NCBI GenBank assembly: GCA_944322885.1
Contig: CALUQH010000032.1
Coordinates: 1 to 64,000, forward strand
Length of the DNA stretch: 64,000 nt
DNA from: Candidatus Gastranaerophilales bacterium
Lineage (GTDB): Bacteria; Cyanobacteriota; Vampirovibrionia; Gastranaerophilales; Gastranaerophilaceae
Direction of reading: 5' to 3'
Position numbers and translations under genes: made by a program
The notes under the pieces: generated by a model
Databases searched by the model: none
The model's input: only the letters and a program-made list of their open reading frames with translations
Told to the model about the DNA's origin: nothing
Shown here: piece after piece, positions 9,328 through 17,396 of the stretch
Layout: the number at the start of each line of letters is the position of its first letter
Position numbering within the stretch: the stretch's first letter is position 1

Positions 9328-10347
9328 TTATTTTACTTTTACCTTTGGAACAACTGACATTCCAGGAACAATATTATATACATTCGGATCAATTTTTTCC
9401 GTAAATACTATTTTAACAGGAATTCTCTGTACAATCTTTACAAATGAACCTACTGCATTTTCCGGCGGGAACATACTTGATTTTGCACCGGATGCTCTTT
9501 GGATACTATCAACTTTACCTTTAAATACATGATCAGGATAAGTATCTATTTTTATATTAACTTCTTGGCCCGGTTTCATATGACGAAGTTGATTTTCTTT
9601 ATAATTGGCTACTATCCAAACATTTTCAGGAACAATTACAAATAAAGGAGTCCCAACATTTACATACATCCCTTTTTCAACTCGCCTTGAAGATACAGTA
9701 CCTGTTTGAGGAGCATAAATATTTGTATATCCGAGGTTTAACTTTGCTTTATCCCTCAATGCTTTAACTTCCTTTAAATCAGCATCTGCAACTTTGCCAC
9801 CGCCATCAGATAGTAATGATTCTTCTGCTTTTGTTAAATTTGCCTGAGCTGAATCATATTTTGCTTGTGCCGCATCAAGAGTTTGTTTTGATACTGCACC
9901 TTTTTCATAAAGGTTTGTATAACGATCTAAATCTTTTTTAGCAACTTCTATGTTTGTTTGCATTGCTTTAAAATTAGCTTTTGCATTCTTTTGGTCCAAT
10001 AAAATTCGCTGATATTTTGCTTCTGCCTGTGCAAGAGCAACTTCATAATCTGCAGGATCTATTTTCGCAACCAGATCACCCTCTTTAACTTTCTGGTTAT
10101 CTGTTATATATGATGCTATAATTTGACCGCTAACCCTTGGTGCAACCTGAACTGTTGTTGTTTCTACATAAGCATCATCAGTTGTTTGATAAACAATTGC
10201 ATCATGAATTAAATAAGCTGCAGCAACAGCAAGAATAGCACCTAAACCAACAAAAATAAATCTCTTAAAAGGTTTATGTTTTACTACTTTTTCTTCCTCT
10301 TGTGATTGTGAATTTTGTTCTTCTGTATTTATATTTTTTTCTTCCAT
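9328..10347 (-). CDS. emrA: EmrA/HlyD-family membrane fusion protein
   Basis: A 339-residue periplasmic adaptor. A short charged cytoplasmic tail (1-28) is followed by one membrane helix (about 29-50). Next come TTDDAYVETTTVQVAPRVSG (start of the lipoyl/barrel-sandwich half), an alpha-helical hairpin (about 105-185), the second lipoyl half (YTNIYAPQTGTVSSR) and beta-barrel domains. It links EmrB to the outer-membrane channel. It is the second gene of the marR-emrA-emrB leftward operon, 22 bases after marR. Regulation by the MarR-type protein is inferred from position. Confidence 0.93.
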   Translation of the reverse strand: MEEKNINTEEQNSQSQEEEKVVKHKPFKRFIFVGLGAILAVAAAYLIHDAIVYQTTDDAYVETTTVQVAPRVSGQIIASYITDNQKVKEGDLVAKIDPADYEVALAQAEAKYQRILLDQKNAKANFKAMQTNIEVAKKDLDRYTNLYEKGAVSKQTLDAAQAKYDSAQANLTKAEESLLSDGGGKVADADLKEVKALRDKAKLNLGYTNIYAPQTGTVSSRRVEKGMYVNVGTPLFVIVPENVWIVANYKENQLRHMKPGQEVNIKIDTYPDHVFKGKVDSIQRASGAKSSMFPPENAVGSFVKIVQRIPVKIVFTEKIDPNVYNIVPGMSVVPKVKVK

Positions 10348-10369
10348 TTTTTACCTCTTATTAAATCTA

Positions 10370-10843
10370 TTATATATTTATCTCTACAACTTTTTCCAAT
10401 TCAATCCTGAAAGATTTAAGTGCTTCATGAACTCTCTCAACATCTTGAGGATTGATTTTACGCGTTAAACTTCTCAAATATCTGTCTATTTTTATATCAA
10501 TCATACTTAATTCTTTTAATCCAAGCTCTGTTATCCCCATTTTTTTTACTAACCTGTTATTTTTAGTATCAATAAAGCGTGTAATAAATCCTTTTTGCTC
10601 CAGAGTATCTAATATTCTGCCAGTATTTGCTCTGTCCTTTAATAATAATTTTGCCAAATCACGTTGACATATTCCGGCATTAAAAGAAACTGTATCAAGC
10701 GCAAAATATTCATCTAATGTTAAATCTATCTCCAATTTAACAAAAAGTTGACTGGTAGTTTTTTTCATTAACCTTGAAGTCTGTTCTAATTCATAATATA
10801 TACTATCTGTATAATGTATTTTACAATCTGATTTTGTACTCAT
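10370..10843 (-). CDS. MarR-family transcriptional regulator
   Basis: A 157-residue winged-helix repressor of the MarR type: an N-terminal dimerisation helix, GICQRDLAKLLLKDRANTGR as the helix-turn-helix with recognition helix, and LEQKGFITRFIDTKNNRLVKKMGITELG as the wing with the conserved D-x-x-x-x-R/K pattern. It heads the emrA-emrB operon and faces the TolC-like gene. The inverted and direct copies of TGTTG(T/C)A between the two start codons are the likely operator. MarR repressors of this kind are usually released by small phenolic or drug-like ligands. Confidence 0.92.
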   Translation of the reverse strand: MSTKSDCKIHYTDSIYYELEQTSRLMKKTTSQLFVKLEIDLTLDEYFALDTVSFNAGICQRDLAKLLLKDRANTGRILDTLEQKGFITRFIDTKNNRLVKKMGITELGLKELSMIDIKIDRYLRSLTRKINPQDVERVHEALKSFRIELEKVVEINI

Positions 10844-10876
10844 AATCCGTTTTTTTATTTATATTATTATTATATA

Positions 10877-10915
10877 TTATGTTGTAAAAAAAATATGTTG
10901 CATTTACAACAATAT
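10877..10915. promoter_or_regulatory. Probable MarR operator
   Basis: GTTGTAAA (10881-10888) and its complement TTTACAAC (10903-10910) form an inverted repeat. A second half-site, ATGTTGCA, begins at 10895. Three copies of a TGTTG-type half-site in about 40 bases, midway between divergent marR and the tolC-like gene, suit a dimeric MarR protein controlling both. Confidence 0.65.
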
Positions 10916-10972
10916 TATGCTAACATAGCATTAGTAAAAATGCAAGTAGTTTAAAAAAGGAAATTAAATACT

Positions 10973-12388
10973 GTGAAAAAAGTTATATCTATAACATTAT
11001 TAGCAAGTATATTGAGCATAAATATCATGCCTGTATTTGCAATAGAACAAAATTCAGAAACATCCACTGCTACCCCAAAACAATTTAAAAGCATGGTTTC
11101 TAAAAATAAAAAAACTTCTGATGATTATAAATTTGATTATATAAACATGAATTGGTGGGGTAATTTTAATGATGATATTTTAACATCATATATCCAAAAA
11201 GCCGTCATAAACAATTATGATTTGAAAATGGCAACTATTAACGTTGAAGAATATTACCAAAATGTTAAAGTTCAATTTGCAAGTGAGCTACCTTCCGCAG
11301 TAGCAGGCTTTGGACCGGCATGGTACAAAGCACCAGGCAGCACAAGCTCCGATATAGGTTTTGGAGTTCCGATAATAGTTCAATACGAAGCTGATATATT
11401 CTTAAAGAATCATAATAAAACTAAAGCAGTAAAAAAACTTTATGAAGGTTCAATTCAAGATGAACGTGCAGCATATATTTCAGTTGCATCTGCTGTAGGT
11501 TCAACATACTTTAATATAATTAATCTTGATAAAATGATTACTCTTCAAGAAAAAATCGTTAATATCAGACAAGAAATTTACGATTTAATGCTGGCAAGTA
11601 ATAAAGAAGGATTAACCTCAACTGCAGATACCATAAGAGCAAACAAATCACTCGTTCAAGGACAAACTGATTTAATAGAATTAAAAAAGAACAGAGAACA
11701 AATGTTACACCAATTATGCGTTCTAATTGGGGAAAGTCCTGAAAATGCAAATTCTTTAAAAAGAAATTCCCTTGATAATATAAATTACAACACTGCAGTA
11801 CCAGCACAAATTCCATCAGAAATAATCACAAACAGACCGGATTATTTGAAAGCTGAATTAATGGTTGAAAAAGCCGGTATTGATGTGAAAGTCGCTAAAA
11901 AAGAATTTTTACCGTCTATTAACATTTTAGGAGGTGCAATATTTAATGCAGGAGATTTAGGAAGCCTATTTACAACAAAAAATATGCTCTTAGGACTTGC
12001 AGGAGGTATAATGACCCCATTGTTCCAAGGCGGTTCATTAATAGCTAATTTAAAATTGAAAAAAGCTTCTTATGAAAGAATTTTGCAAAATTATTACAAA
12101 ACAAATCTAACAGCTATTCAAGAAGTAAATGATGCTTTGGTAGCATCAAAACTTGATAAAGATAAGATGCTTCAAACAGAAAAACAATTCAATCTTGAAA
12201 AAGCAGATTACAAATACAATGAACACAAATTTGATGAAGGTACAATTTCTAAACTGGATTTAATTCAATATCAAGAAAACCTTCTCACAATAGAAAAACT
12301 TGTTGCGCAACAAAAAATTGAATGTATGACAGATGCAATCAGTTTGTACAAGGCAACAGGAAGCAAACCTTATGACTATGTAAACTAA
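10973..12388 (+). CDS. TolC/OprM-like outer-membrane efflux channel
   Basis: A 471-residue outer-membrane factor. A cleavable signal peptide is visible (MKKVISITLLASILSIN...VFA, cleavage near residue 24). The two repeated helical halves typical of OEP proteins follow, with a conserved LGLAGGIMTPLFQGGSL stretch near residue 350 and paired long helices after it. No lipobox is present. It starts with GTG, preceded at 11 bases by AAGGA. Divergent from marR-emrA-emrB, it completes a trans-envelope pump for exporting toxic compounds. A strong terminator follows. Confidence 0.9.
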   Translation: MKKVISITLLASILSINIMPVFAIEQNSETSTATPKQFKSMVSKNKKTSDDYKFDYINMNWWGNFNDDILTSYIQKAVINNYDLKMATINVEEYYQNVKVQFASELPSAVAGFGPAWYKAPGSTSSDIGFGVPIIVQYEADIFLKNHNKTKAVKKLYEGSIQDERAAYISVASAVGSTYFNIINLDKMITLQEKIVNIRQEIYDLMLASNKEGLTSTADTIRANKSLVQGQTDLIELKKNREQMLHQLCVLIGESPENANSLKRNSLDNINYNTAVPAQIPSEIITNRPDYLKAELMVEKAGIDVKVAKKEFLPSINILGGAIFNAGDLGSLFTTKNMLLGLAGGIMTPLFQGGSLIANLKLKKASYERILQNYYKTNLTAIQEVNDALVASKLDKDKMLQTEKQFNLEKADYKYNEHKFDEGTISKLDLIQYQENLLTIEKLVAQQKIECMTDAISLYKATGSKPYDYVN

Positions 12389-12435
12389 ATTCACATATAA
12401 TCATCACCTCTTTACTTTAAGAAATTTAAAGTAAT

Positions 12436-12470
12436 GTGCCGGAAATCCTCACTGTTTCCGGCATTTTATT
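12436..12470 (+). terminator. Intrinsic terminator after the TolC-like gene
   Basis: Stem TGCCGGAAA / TTTCCGGCA followed by TTTTATTG. A smaller AT-rich hairpin (TACTTTAA / TTAAAGTA, 12413-12433) comes just before it. Confidence 0.88.
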
Positions 12471-12476
12471 GTTTCA

Positions 12477-12502
12477 AAATCTTAACCCTCGCATCTGTTT
12501 AC
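12477..12502. repeat. 26-bp direct repeat, copy 1
   Basis: Matches 12631-12656 at 25 of 26 positions (core CCCTCGCATCTGTTTAC). The second copy covers the prmC stop codon. The 130 bases between the copies hold no gene that I can see. Confidence 0.75.
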
Positions 12503-12630
12503 CACGCCTACGATTGTTCTACTAACCGCTTTTAATAAGTTATGCGAAAATCTTTTTCATAATTTTTGTCCAACCGCTTTGAAAAATTAACGCACTCGGG
12601 TATTTTCCTCTAAACTTGCCTAAACCTCTT

Positions 12631-12656
12631 AAATCTTATCCCTCGCATCTGTTTAC
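12631..12656. repeat. 26-bp direct repeat, copy 2 (covers the prmC 3' end)
   Basis: Partner of 12477-12502. The repeat includes the TAA stop of prmC, which suggests that a duplication moved the 3' end of prmC downstream. Confidence 0.75.
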
Positions 12657-13486
12657 AAATTCCCTGATATCACCCTATCTATACCTGCAAGATCTTTTAT
12701 TATTTCGATATTTTTAAAACCGTTTTTCTCCATAATGTTTTTAACGTCTTGCGACTGATTTATTCCGAGTTCAAACATCAAATATCCGTTTTTATTTAAT
12801 ATTTTTGGGGAGTCTTTACTAATTCTTTCATAAAATTCCAAGCCTTTTTCATCATGTGTAAAAAGCGCCTCTTGAGGATCAAATTTCACTTCAGACTGAA
12901 TTTTCTCTTTCTCGCTGGGCGGAATATAAGGCGGATTTGATACAATAATATCAAAAGTCTCGCCCGGTTTTACGTTAGAAAATACATCGGATTTTCTAAA
13001 AATAGCTTTATTGAAAAGATTTAATTTTGATGCATTATCAAGTGCGGTATTCAAGGCGTCTGATGAAATGTCCAACCCGATAATCTGGCAATCTGTATAT
13101 TTTGCAATCATACAAGCAATACAGCCTGAACCTGTCCCGACATCAAGTGCCATTTTAAAATTATTTTGATTAATTACATCAATAGCTTTTCTGACCAAAA
13201 TTTCTGTTTCATCTCGGGGAATTAAAACTGAAGGGTTCACAATAAATTTTTCGCCCATAAAGTCTGCAAATCCTATTATATGCTGAATAGGGCGTCTTGT
13301 TTCAGCTCTGAATTGTGCTTTTTCTTTAACAACTTCGAGTTTGTCGGCGGTAAGTTTATTTCCCATTACAATATCTTTTACGCCGTAATTGGCAAAATGT
13401 TCAAGCAGCATTTTTACTTCAACATTTGCTTCATTAGGTTCAATTCCGCTATCGGTTAATATTTTTACAATATCTTGAATACTCAT
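12653..13486 (-). CDS. prmC: Peptide chain release factor N5-glutamine methyltransferase
   Basis: PrmC methylates the GGQ glutamine of release factors using S-adenosylmethionine. The N-terminal helical domain (MSIQDIVKILTDSG...) is followed by RPIQHIIGFADFMG, ALDVGTGSGCIACMIA (SAM motif I) and the substrate-binding SNPPYIPPSEKE (NPPY) near residue 185. The frame extends to a GTG at 13522 inside the upstream gene, but residues from the ATG at 13486 match the usual PrmC start, giving 277 residues. It overlaps the stop of the preceding gene region and is the third gene of a coupled group with the small genes at 13503 and 14003. Confidence 0.93.
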   Translation of the reverse strand: MSIQDIVKILTDSGIEPNEANVEVKMLLEHFANYGVKDIVMGNKLTADKLEVVKEKAQFRAETRRPIQHIIGFADFMGEKFIVNPSVLIPRDETEILVRKAIDVINQNNFKMALDVGTGSGCIACMIAKYTDCQIIGLDISSDALNTALDNASKLNLFNKAIFRKSDVFSNVKPGETFDIIVSNPPYIPPSEKEKIQSEVKFDPQEALFTHDEKGLEFYERISKDSPKILNKNGYLMFELGINQSQDVKNIMEKNGFKNIEIIKDLAGIDRVISGNL

Positions 13487-13502
13487 AATTTTCAGTAATT
13501 TT

Positions 13503-14003
13503 CTATTGTTCACAAATTTCACGGCAATCGTGTTCTGTCAATATTTTATCAATTTCATCACGCGCCATCAATTTGGAAGTTAACTCTTTTTTCTCTATAT
13601 TATATTTTTTGCACAAACGCTCGTAATAATAAAGCTGTTTTTTTGTTGGTGTTTCTTTTGACATTTTTACTTCTCTCAAAAAAGCGCGCTTTTTTTTCTC
13701 ATATTCTTTTTGTGCCTGAATTATGGGTTCTTGTTTCTTCTTGTAATCATAATATTTCCGGCACTCTTTTAAATAAAGTATCGTTTCTTGTTGAAAATTA
13801 TCATCATCAAGATAATCCTGTAAAAATTCAAAATGCGGGTTGTTTATTTCTAAATAATATTTTTCATCTTCTACAAATTTATCGAAAATATCTTCAACAC
13901 TCATATCAGGCATTTTCTTGACCAATGCACGCAAAAAATTACACAGAGCTGATTTCTGTGTTTTTGTCATATCTAAATATATTTGATTTTTAATCTGGTA
14001 CAT
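13503..14003 (-). CDS. Hypothetical lysine-rich helical protein upstream of prmC
   Basis: A 166-residue, strongly charged protein, probably almost all helical. It has an N-terminal domain with LCNFLRALVKKMPD and FLQDYLDDDNFQQET, a long Lys/Glu-rich coiled coil (about 85-115) and a C-terminal segment TPTKKQLYYYERLCKKYN...LMARDEIDKIL. That last part resembles the short SAP-like/DUF3072-type helical motif found in DNA- or RNA-associated proteins, but I cannot assign it. Its ATG shares one base with the TAA of the 54-residue gene upstream (TAATG), so the two are translationally coupled. Confidence 0.7.
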   Translation of the reverse strand: MYQIKNQIYLDMTKTQKSALCNFLRALVKKMPDMSVEDIFDKFVEDEKYYLEINNPHFEFLQDYLDDDNFQQETILYLKECRKYYDYKKKQEPIIQAQKEYEKKKRAFLREVKMSKETPTKKQLYYYERLCKKYNIEKKELTSKLMARDEIDKILTEHDCREICEQ

Positions 14004-14167
14004 TATTTCCTGAACAAATCTTTAACACTGAATTTACCGATATTTTCTTTATGAAATTCAACAAACTTTTTAACAATAGGATTGGTACTGTGAAGAACAG
14101 TTTTTTTCTCAACTTTTTCTTCTGTCTTTGTTTTATTCTCAATTACGGTAAATTCTCTCTTATCCAT
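14003..14167 (-). CDS. Small basic protein, coupled to the next gene
   Basis: A 54-residue gene (begins MDKREFTVIENK, ends KFSVKDLFRK). The N-terminal half is Lys/Glu/Thr-rich; the C-terminal half reads NPIVKKFVEFHKENIGKF. It is believable because its TAA overlaps the following ATG by one base (TAATG), AGAGG stands about 12 bases before its ATG, and codon use is like the neighbours'. The opposite strand holds a 65-codon frame over the same bases that has no ribosome-binding site and looks random. Function unknown. Confidence 0.65.
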   Translation of the reverse strand: MDKREFTVIENKTKTEEKVEKKTVLHSTNPIVKKFVEFHKENIGKFSVKDLFRK

Positions 14168-14290
14168 AAAACAATTATACCTCTTTATATATTTATAAAA
14201 AAGTTTGTTAAGAAAAAATTGACTTATTTGTATATAAAAAATATATAATTTTACATTTTGTAATGTTTTTAAAAGGTTAATTTAAAATAA

Positions 14291-14509
14291 CTATTTAGCT
14301 TGCTTTACAACCTGACGAACAGTATTATTTATATTTTTAGGACCTAACAAACAGCCTAAACCGATTACTGCCAAACCTGACAAAGACGCAAGAATATAAG
14401 TTTGGGAATTATAAAGAATATTATTTTTATATTGAGGTGAAACAACATCATTTTTATATGGTTTTCTCATAGTGGGAATAACAGCTTCAAAGCTAACCTT
14501 TTCTATCAT
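14291..14509 (-). CDS. Small single-pass membrane protein
   Basis: A 72-residue protein starting MIEKVSFEAVIPTMRKPYKND. A polar N-terminal half is followed by one hydrophobic helix (ILASLSGLAVIGLGCLLG, about residues 39-57) and a short basic tail. AAGGG lies 9 bases upstream of the ATG at 14509; a GTG at 14518 lies too close to that site. The N-terminal pattern (short, then a hydrophobic strand, then a Pro-rich stretch) resembles other small unknown proteins in this window at 26792, 41789, 50011 and 50551. No family assigned. Confidence 0.7.
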   Translation of the reverse strand: MIEKVSFEAVIPTMRKPYKNDVVSPQYKNNILYNSQTYILASLSGLAVIGLGCLLGPKNINNTVRQVVKQAK

Positions 14510-14646
14510 AATAAACACCCTTTCTCAGTTAGAAAAATTGTTTAATTTGACCAAAAACAAAATTATAGACCTTAAAAAACACAAAAAATATAACTATATA
14601 TTATATCTAAAAACAGTAAATTTTTAAAGATATCAAGATTAAATCT

Positions 14647-15363
14647 TTACAATTGAAGTTTTGCAATTTTAATATTTACAACAGCTTCCAAATCAACACC
14701 GCTCAAGATTTCAGAAATTAAATCATTAGGATTCAAATCAGCCTTATTTAATCTCGGAAGAATCCCTAATATTTTAACATCAGTATATTCTTCAATAAGT
14801 CTCGGAAGCAATTTTACATCAGAATTTCCTGAATTTTCAGGATAATTTGTCAATATAATACCCCGCAAAGTTATCCCTTTTTCTTTAGCATGATTAATAG
14901 TCAATAAAATATTATTTATATCTGCATCAAAAGCTGAAATAACAAGTAAAAGAGGCAAATCAACAAGTTTTATCAAATCTTCTTCCAAAAAATTTTTACT
15001 CAACGGAGTTGCCAATCCTGATATTCCGTCCACAATAAGAAGTTCATAGACATCTTCAAGTTTTTGGTAATCAGCTAATATGTTATTTTTTTCAATAACA
15101 ATACCCTCTTTTGCCGCAGCTATAAGAGGATTTGACTTATCTTTAAACATATAAGTAAAATAAGTTTTAATATACGGATCAACAAATTTTACAAATGCTA
15201 AATCCGGAGATTGAACAAATCCGTTTTTTTCAATAACTCCTGTTTGTACAGGCTTATATACTGCTGTGGAATATCCTAAACTCTGCATAGTTGCCGTTAG
15301 TCCAGCAGTAACAAAAATTTTGTCCGAATTTTGATTAACACCTGTCACAAAAAGTTCTAGCAT
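14647..15363 (-). CDS. bioD: Dethiobiotin synthetase-like protein with altered P-loop
   Basis: A 238-residue BioD-like protein. BioD closes the ureido ring of dethiobiotin with ATP and CO2. Recognisable parts are LFVTGVNQNSDKI (P-loop position), FVTAGLTATMQSLGY, VYKPVQTG (residues 36-43), VDGISGLATPL and the C-terminal GILPRL. The canonical G-x-x-x-x-G-K-T is changed: residues 14-16 are D-K-I instead of G-K-T/S, so nucleotide binding may be impaired. No other biotin gene is present. An extended -10 (TGATAATAT) ends 6 bases before the ATG and there is no Shine-Dalgarno, which suggests a leaderless mRNA. Confidence 0.8.
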   Translation of the reverse strand: MLELFVTGVNQNSDKIFVTAGLTATMQSLGYSTAVYKPVQTGVIEKNGFVQSPDLAFVKFVDPYIKTYFTYMFKDKSNPLIAAAKEGIVIEKNNILADYQKLEDVYELLIVDGISGLATPLSKNFLEEDLIKLVDLPLLLVISAFDADINNILLTINHAKEKGITLRGIILTNYPENSGNSDVKLLPRLIEEYTDVKILGILPRLNKADLNPNDLISEILSGVDLEAVVNIKIAKLQL

Positions 15364-15369
15364 AAATTA

Positions 15370-15378
15370 ATATTATCA
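15370..15378 (-). promoter_or_regulatory. Extended -10 of the bioD-like gene
   Basis: TG-A-TAATAT on the minus strand, 6 bases before the ATG at 15363, with no ribosome-binding site between. This is the same arrangement as at 52602, 39248, 29901 and 23398. Confidence 0.5.
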
Positions 15379-15433
15379 CGCCAAAAACCTTATTGTAAAG
15401 TTTAATAAGTAAGGATAAAGTCTATATTTTTAA

Positions 15434-15463
15434 ATAAGAAAACCGGAATATTAAAATTCCGGT
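15434..15463 (-). terminator. Intrinsic terminator of the 15477-15839 gene
   Basis: Minus-strand stem ACCGGAAT / ATTCCGGT with a 6-base loop, followed by TTTTCTTATTT. Confidence 0.85.
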
Positions 15464-15476
15464 CTGATAAGTTTTG

Positions 15477-15839
15477 TTATTCCTGATTTTGTTGAGGAGC
15501 TTGTGTTTGTACAGGTGTATTTTCTTGCATTTCTTTTTGTAATTTTTCTTGTTTTTTAATAAGAGCCTGCATTTTTTTAACTGCTTTTACCTCACCAACA
15601 GGTTTGTTAAAAGGTTCGGGATTAAGAGTTACCATTTTTTCCCAGCATCCTGGAACATTTGATTTTTCTCCGCAAATACAATTTCTCCAAGTTTCACCTG
15701 TTTTTTTATCAACCAAAATAGTTAACATATTATTGCTTGTTACAACATCATATCTGTTTTTTGTATTTGAATTTGCAATTTGAAACCACATTGTTGCAAT
15801 TATTAATACCGCAAGTACAATTAAAATATTATCTTTCAT
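15477..15839 (-). CDS. Hypothetical membrane-anchored protein
   Basis: A 120-residue protein. An N-terminal hydrophobic helix (MKDNILIVLAVLIIATMWF) acts as an uncleaved anchor or signal. It is followed by a small domain with MLTILVDKKTGETWRNCICG (a repeated-strand pattern seen in many unknown bacterial envelope proteins), two further Cys, and a Gln/Pro-rich tail. GAGG sits 7 bases before the ATG at 15839; the longer frame to 15884 has no comparable site. Monocistronic, with its own terminator. No function can be assigned. Confidence 0.7.
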   Translation of the reverse strand: MKDNILIVLAVLIIATMWFQIANSNTKNRYDVVTSNNMLTILVDKKTGETWRNCICGEKSNVPGCWEKMVTLNPEPFNKPVGEVKAVKKMQALIKKQEKLQKEMQENTPVQTQAPQQNQE

Positions 15840-15979
15840 ATTATAACCTCTTTTCATTCTGATTTTACGTTTTTTATTATACATATAAAGTTTAGTATTA
15901 GCAAGTCAGATGTTATTCTTTTTGGCAATGAAAAATATATAGCAGATAATTTAAAATATTTAAGTAGAAAGGAAAGCTT

Positions 15980-16327
15980 ATGGTTTTAATTATAAGGTGG
16001 ATATTATTTACTCTTGCCATAATATTTGTAGCTTGGCTTGTTCCGGGAATTGAAGTTGAAAATTTCCAAAGTGCAATGCTTATAACAGTAATCATTGCCC
16101 TTATAAACATATTTATAAGACCATTAATTGTATTTATTACATTACCGATTAACATACTTACACTCGGACTTTTTACCCTTATTGTAAATGCTTTACTATT
16201 TATGCTTGCAGGATACATAGCACCCGGAGTTGAAGTTGACAGTTTTCTTGCTGCATTTCTCGGTTCTGTTGTTCTGGCATTTCTCGGTCTTATTATTAAT
16301 ATGGTTACAATACCCGGTGAAGATTAA
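15980..16327 (+). CDS. Phage holin family 4 / YvlD-like membrane protein
   Basis: A 115-residue protein with four hydrophobic helices. It matches the family annotated as 'phage holin family protein' (superfamily IV), whose members are mostly ordinary bacterial membrane proteins of unknown function. Family marks are LVPGIEVENFQSA after helix 1 and the internal repeat APGVEVDSFLAAFLGS after helix 3, plus the NIFIRPLIVFITLPINILTLG-type central stretch. AGAAAGGA lies just before the ATG. No phage genes are nearby, so a lysis role is unlikely. Confidence 0.85.
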   Translation: MVLIIRWILFTLAIIFVAWLVPGIEVENFQSAMLITVIIALINIFIRPLIVFITLPINILTLGLFTLIVNALLFMLAGYIAPGVEVDSFLAAFLGSVVLAFLGLIINMVTIPGED

Positions 16328-16357
16328 AAAAAGCTCCTTATAAAAAGGAGCTTTTTT
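16326..16357 (+). terminator. Intrinsic terminator
   Basis: AAAGCTCCTT / AAGGAGCTTTTTT stem-loop immediately after the stop of the 115-residue membrane protein. It also insulates the alcohol dehydrogenase gene that starts 17 bases later. Confidence 0.88.
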
Positions 16358-16373
16358 ATGTTAATATAATTTT

Positions 16374-17396
16374 ATGAAAGCTTTAATCTGCAAAAATGGT
16401 AAAATCGAAATGGTTGAAAAACCGTTTCCCGAAATTCAAAAAAATACAGATGCAATTGTAAAAGTAACTTTATCTTCTATATGTACAAGTGATTTACACA
16501 TAATAAGAGGTTGTGTTCCTGCTGCAAAAAACGGAATTGTTTTGGGACATGAATTTGTAGGAGAAGTTGTAGAAACAGGAGATAATGTCAAAAATTTTGT
16601 AAAAGGGGACAGAGTTGCAGTTAATTGTGAAACTTTTTGCGGAGAATGTGAATTTTGCAAAAGAGGATACATAAATAACTGCATAAACGGAGGTTGGGAA
16701 CTCGGATGCAAAATAGACGGCTGTCAGGCTGAATATGTCAGAGTGCCTTTTGCCGATAACGGATTAAGCAAATTACCTGATAATGTAAGTTTTGAAAATG
16801 CTTTATTTGTCGGAGATATTTTATCAAGCGGTTATTGGGGCGCTGAACTTTGTGAAATCAAAAAAGGCGATATTATTGCAGTAATAGGAGCTGGACCTGT
16901 CGGACTTTGTGCTATGCAGTGCGTAAAATATCTGGGTGCTAAAAAAGTTATCGCCATTGATATTGATGAAACAAGACTTGAACTTGCCAAAAAACTTGGA
17001 TTTGCCGATTTTATCTTGAAATTTAAAGACTGCGAAAAAGGAATTAAAGATTTAACAAAATACGGAGCAGATGCTGTAATCGAAGCTGCAGGTTCCGATG
17101 ACACATTTGAGCTTGCCTATAAAATTGCAAGACCTAACGCAATTGTCGCAATCGTTGCAATGTATGAAAAAAATCAAATTCTTCCGTTACCTCAAATGTA
17201 TGGAAAGAATTTGATTTTTAAAACAGGCGGTGTTGATGCCACTCATTGCAAAGATCTTATTAAATTGATTTCTGAAGGAAAAATTTCAACAGACTTTTTA
17301 ATTACGCATAAATTTTATTTTAATGATATAAAAAAAGCTTACGAAATTTTTGAGCACAAACAGGATAACTGTTTAAAAACAGCAATTAAATATTAG
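16374..17396 (+). CDS. Zinc-dependent medium-chain alcohol dehydrogenase
   Basis: A 340-residue MDR-family oxidoreductase. It shows the catalytic Zn ligands in SICTSDLH (Cys near 37) and LGHEFVGEV (His/Glu near 58), the four structural-Zn cysteines in CETFCGECEFCKRGYINNC (about 87-105) and the Rossmann motif VIGAGPVGLCAMQ near 173. The layout resembles secondary-alcohol or sorbitol/threonine-type dehydrogenases, and the substrate cannot be told. TATAAT at 16365-16370 ends 3 bases before the ATG and there is no Shine-Dalgarno. The 3' end overlaps the convergent esterase gene by 4 bases. Confidence 0.85.
   Translation: MKALICKNGKIEMVEKPFPEIQKNTDAIVKVTLSSICTSDLHIIRGCVPAAKNGIVLGHEFVGEVVETGDNVKNFVKGDRVAVNCETFCGECEFCKRGYINNCINGGWELGCKIDGCQAEYVRVPFADNGLSKLPDNVSFENALFVGDILSSGYWGAELCEIKKGDIIAVIGAGPVGLCAMQCVKYLGAKKVIAIDIDETRLELAKKLGFADFILKFKDCEKGIKDLTKYGADAVIEAAGSDDTFELAYKIARPNAIVAIVAMYEKNQILPLPQMYGKNLIFKTGGVDATHCKDLIKLISEGKISTDFLITHKFYFNDIKKAYEIFEHKQDNCLKTAIKY

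Noticed and set aside
14051-14248. 65-codon plus-strand frame rich in Phe and Lys
   Set aside because: It runs opposite to the better supported 54-codon gene, has no Shine-Dalgarno and looks like antisense of AT-rich DNA.
15980-16327. Phage holin/prophage remnant
   Set aside because: The family name is historical; there are no lysin, tail or integrase genes nearby and the gene has its own terminator.
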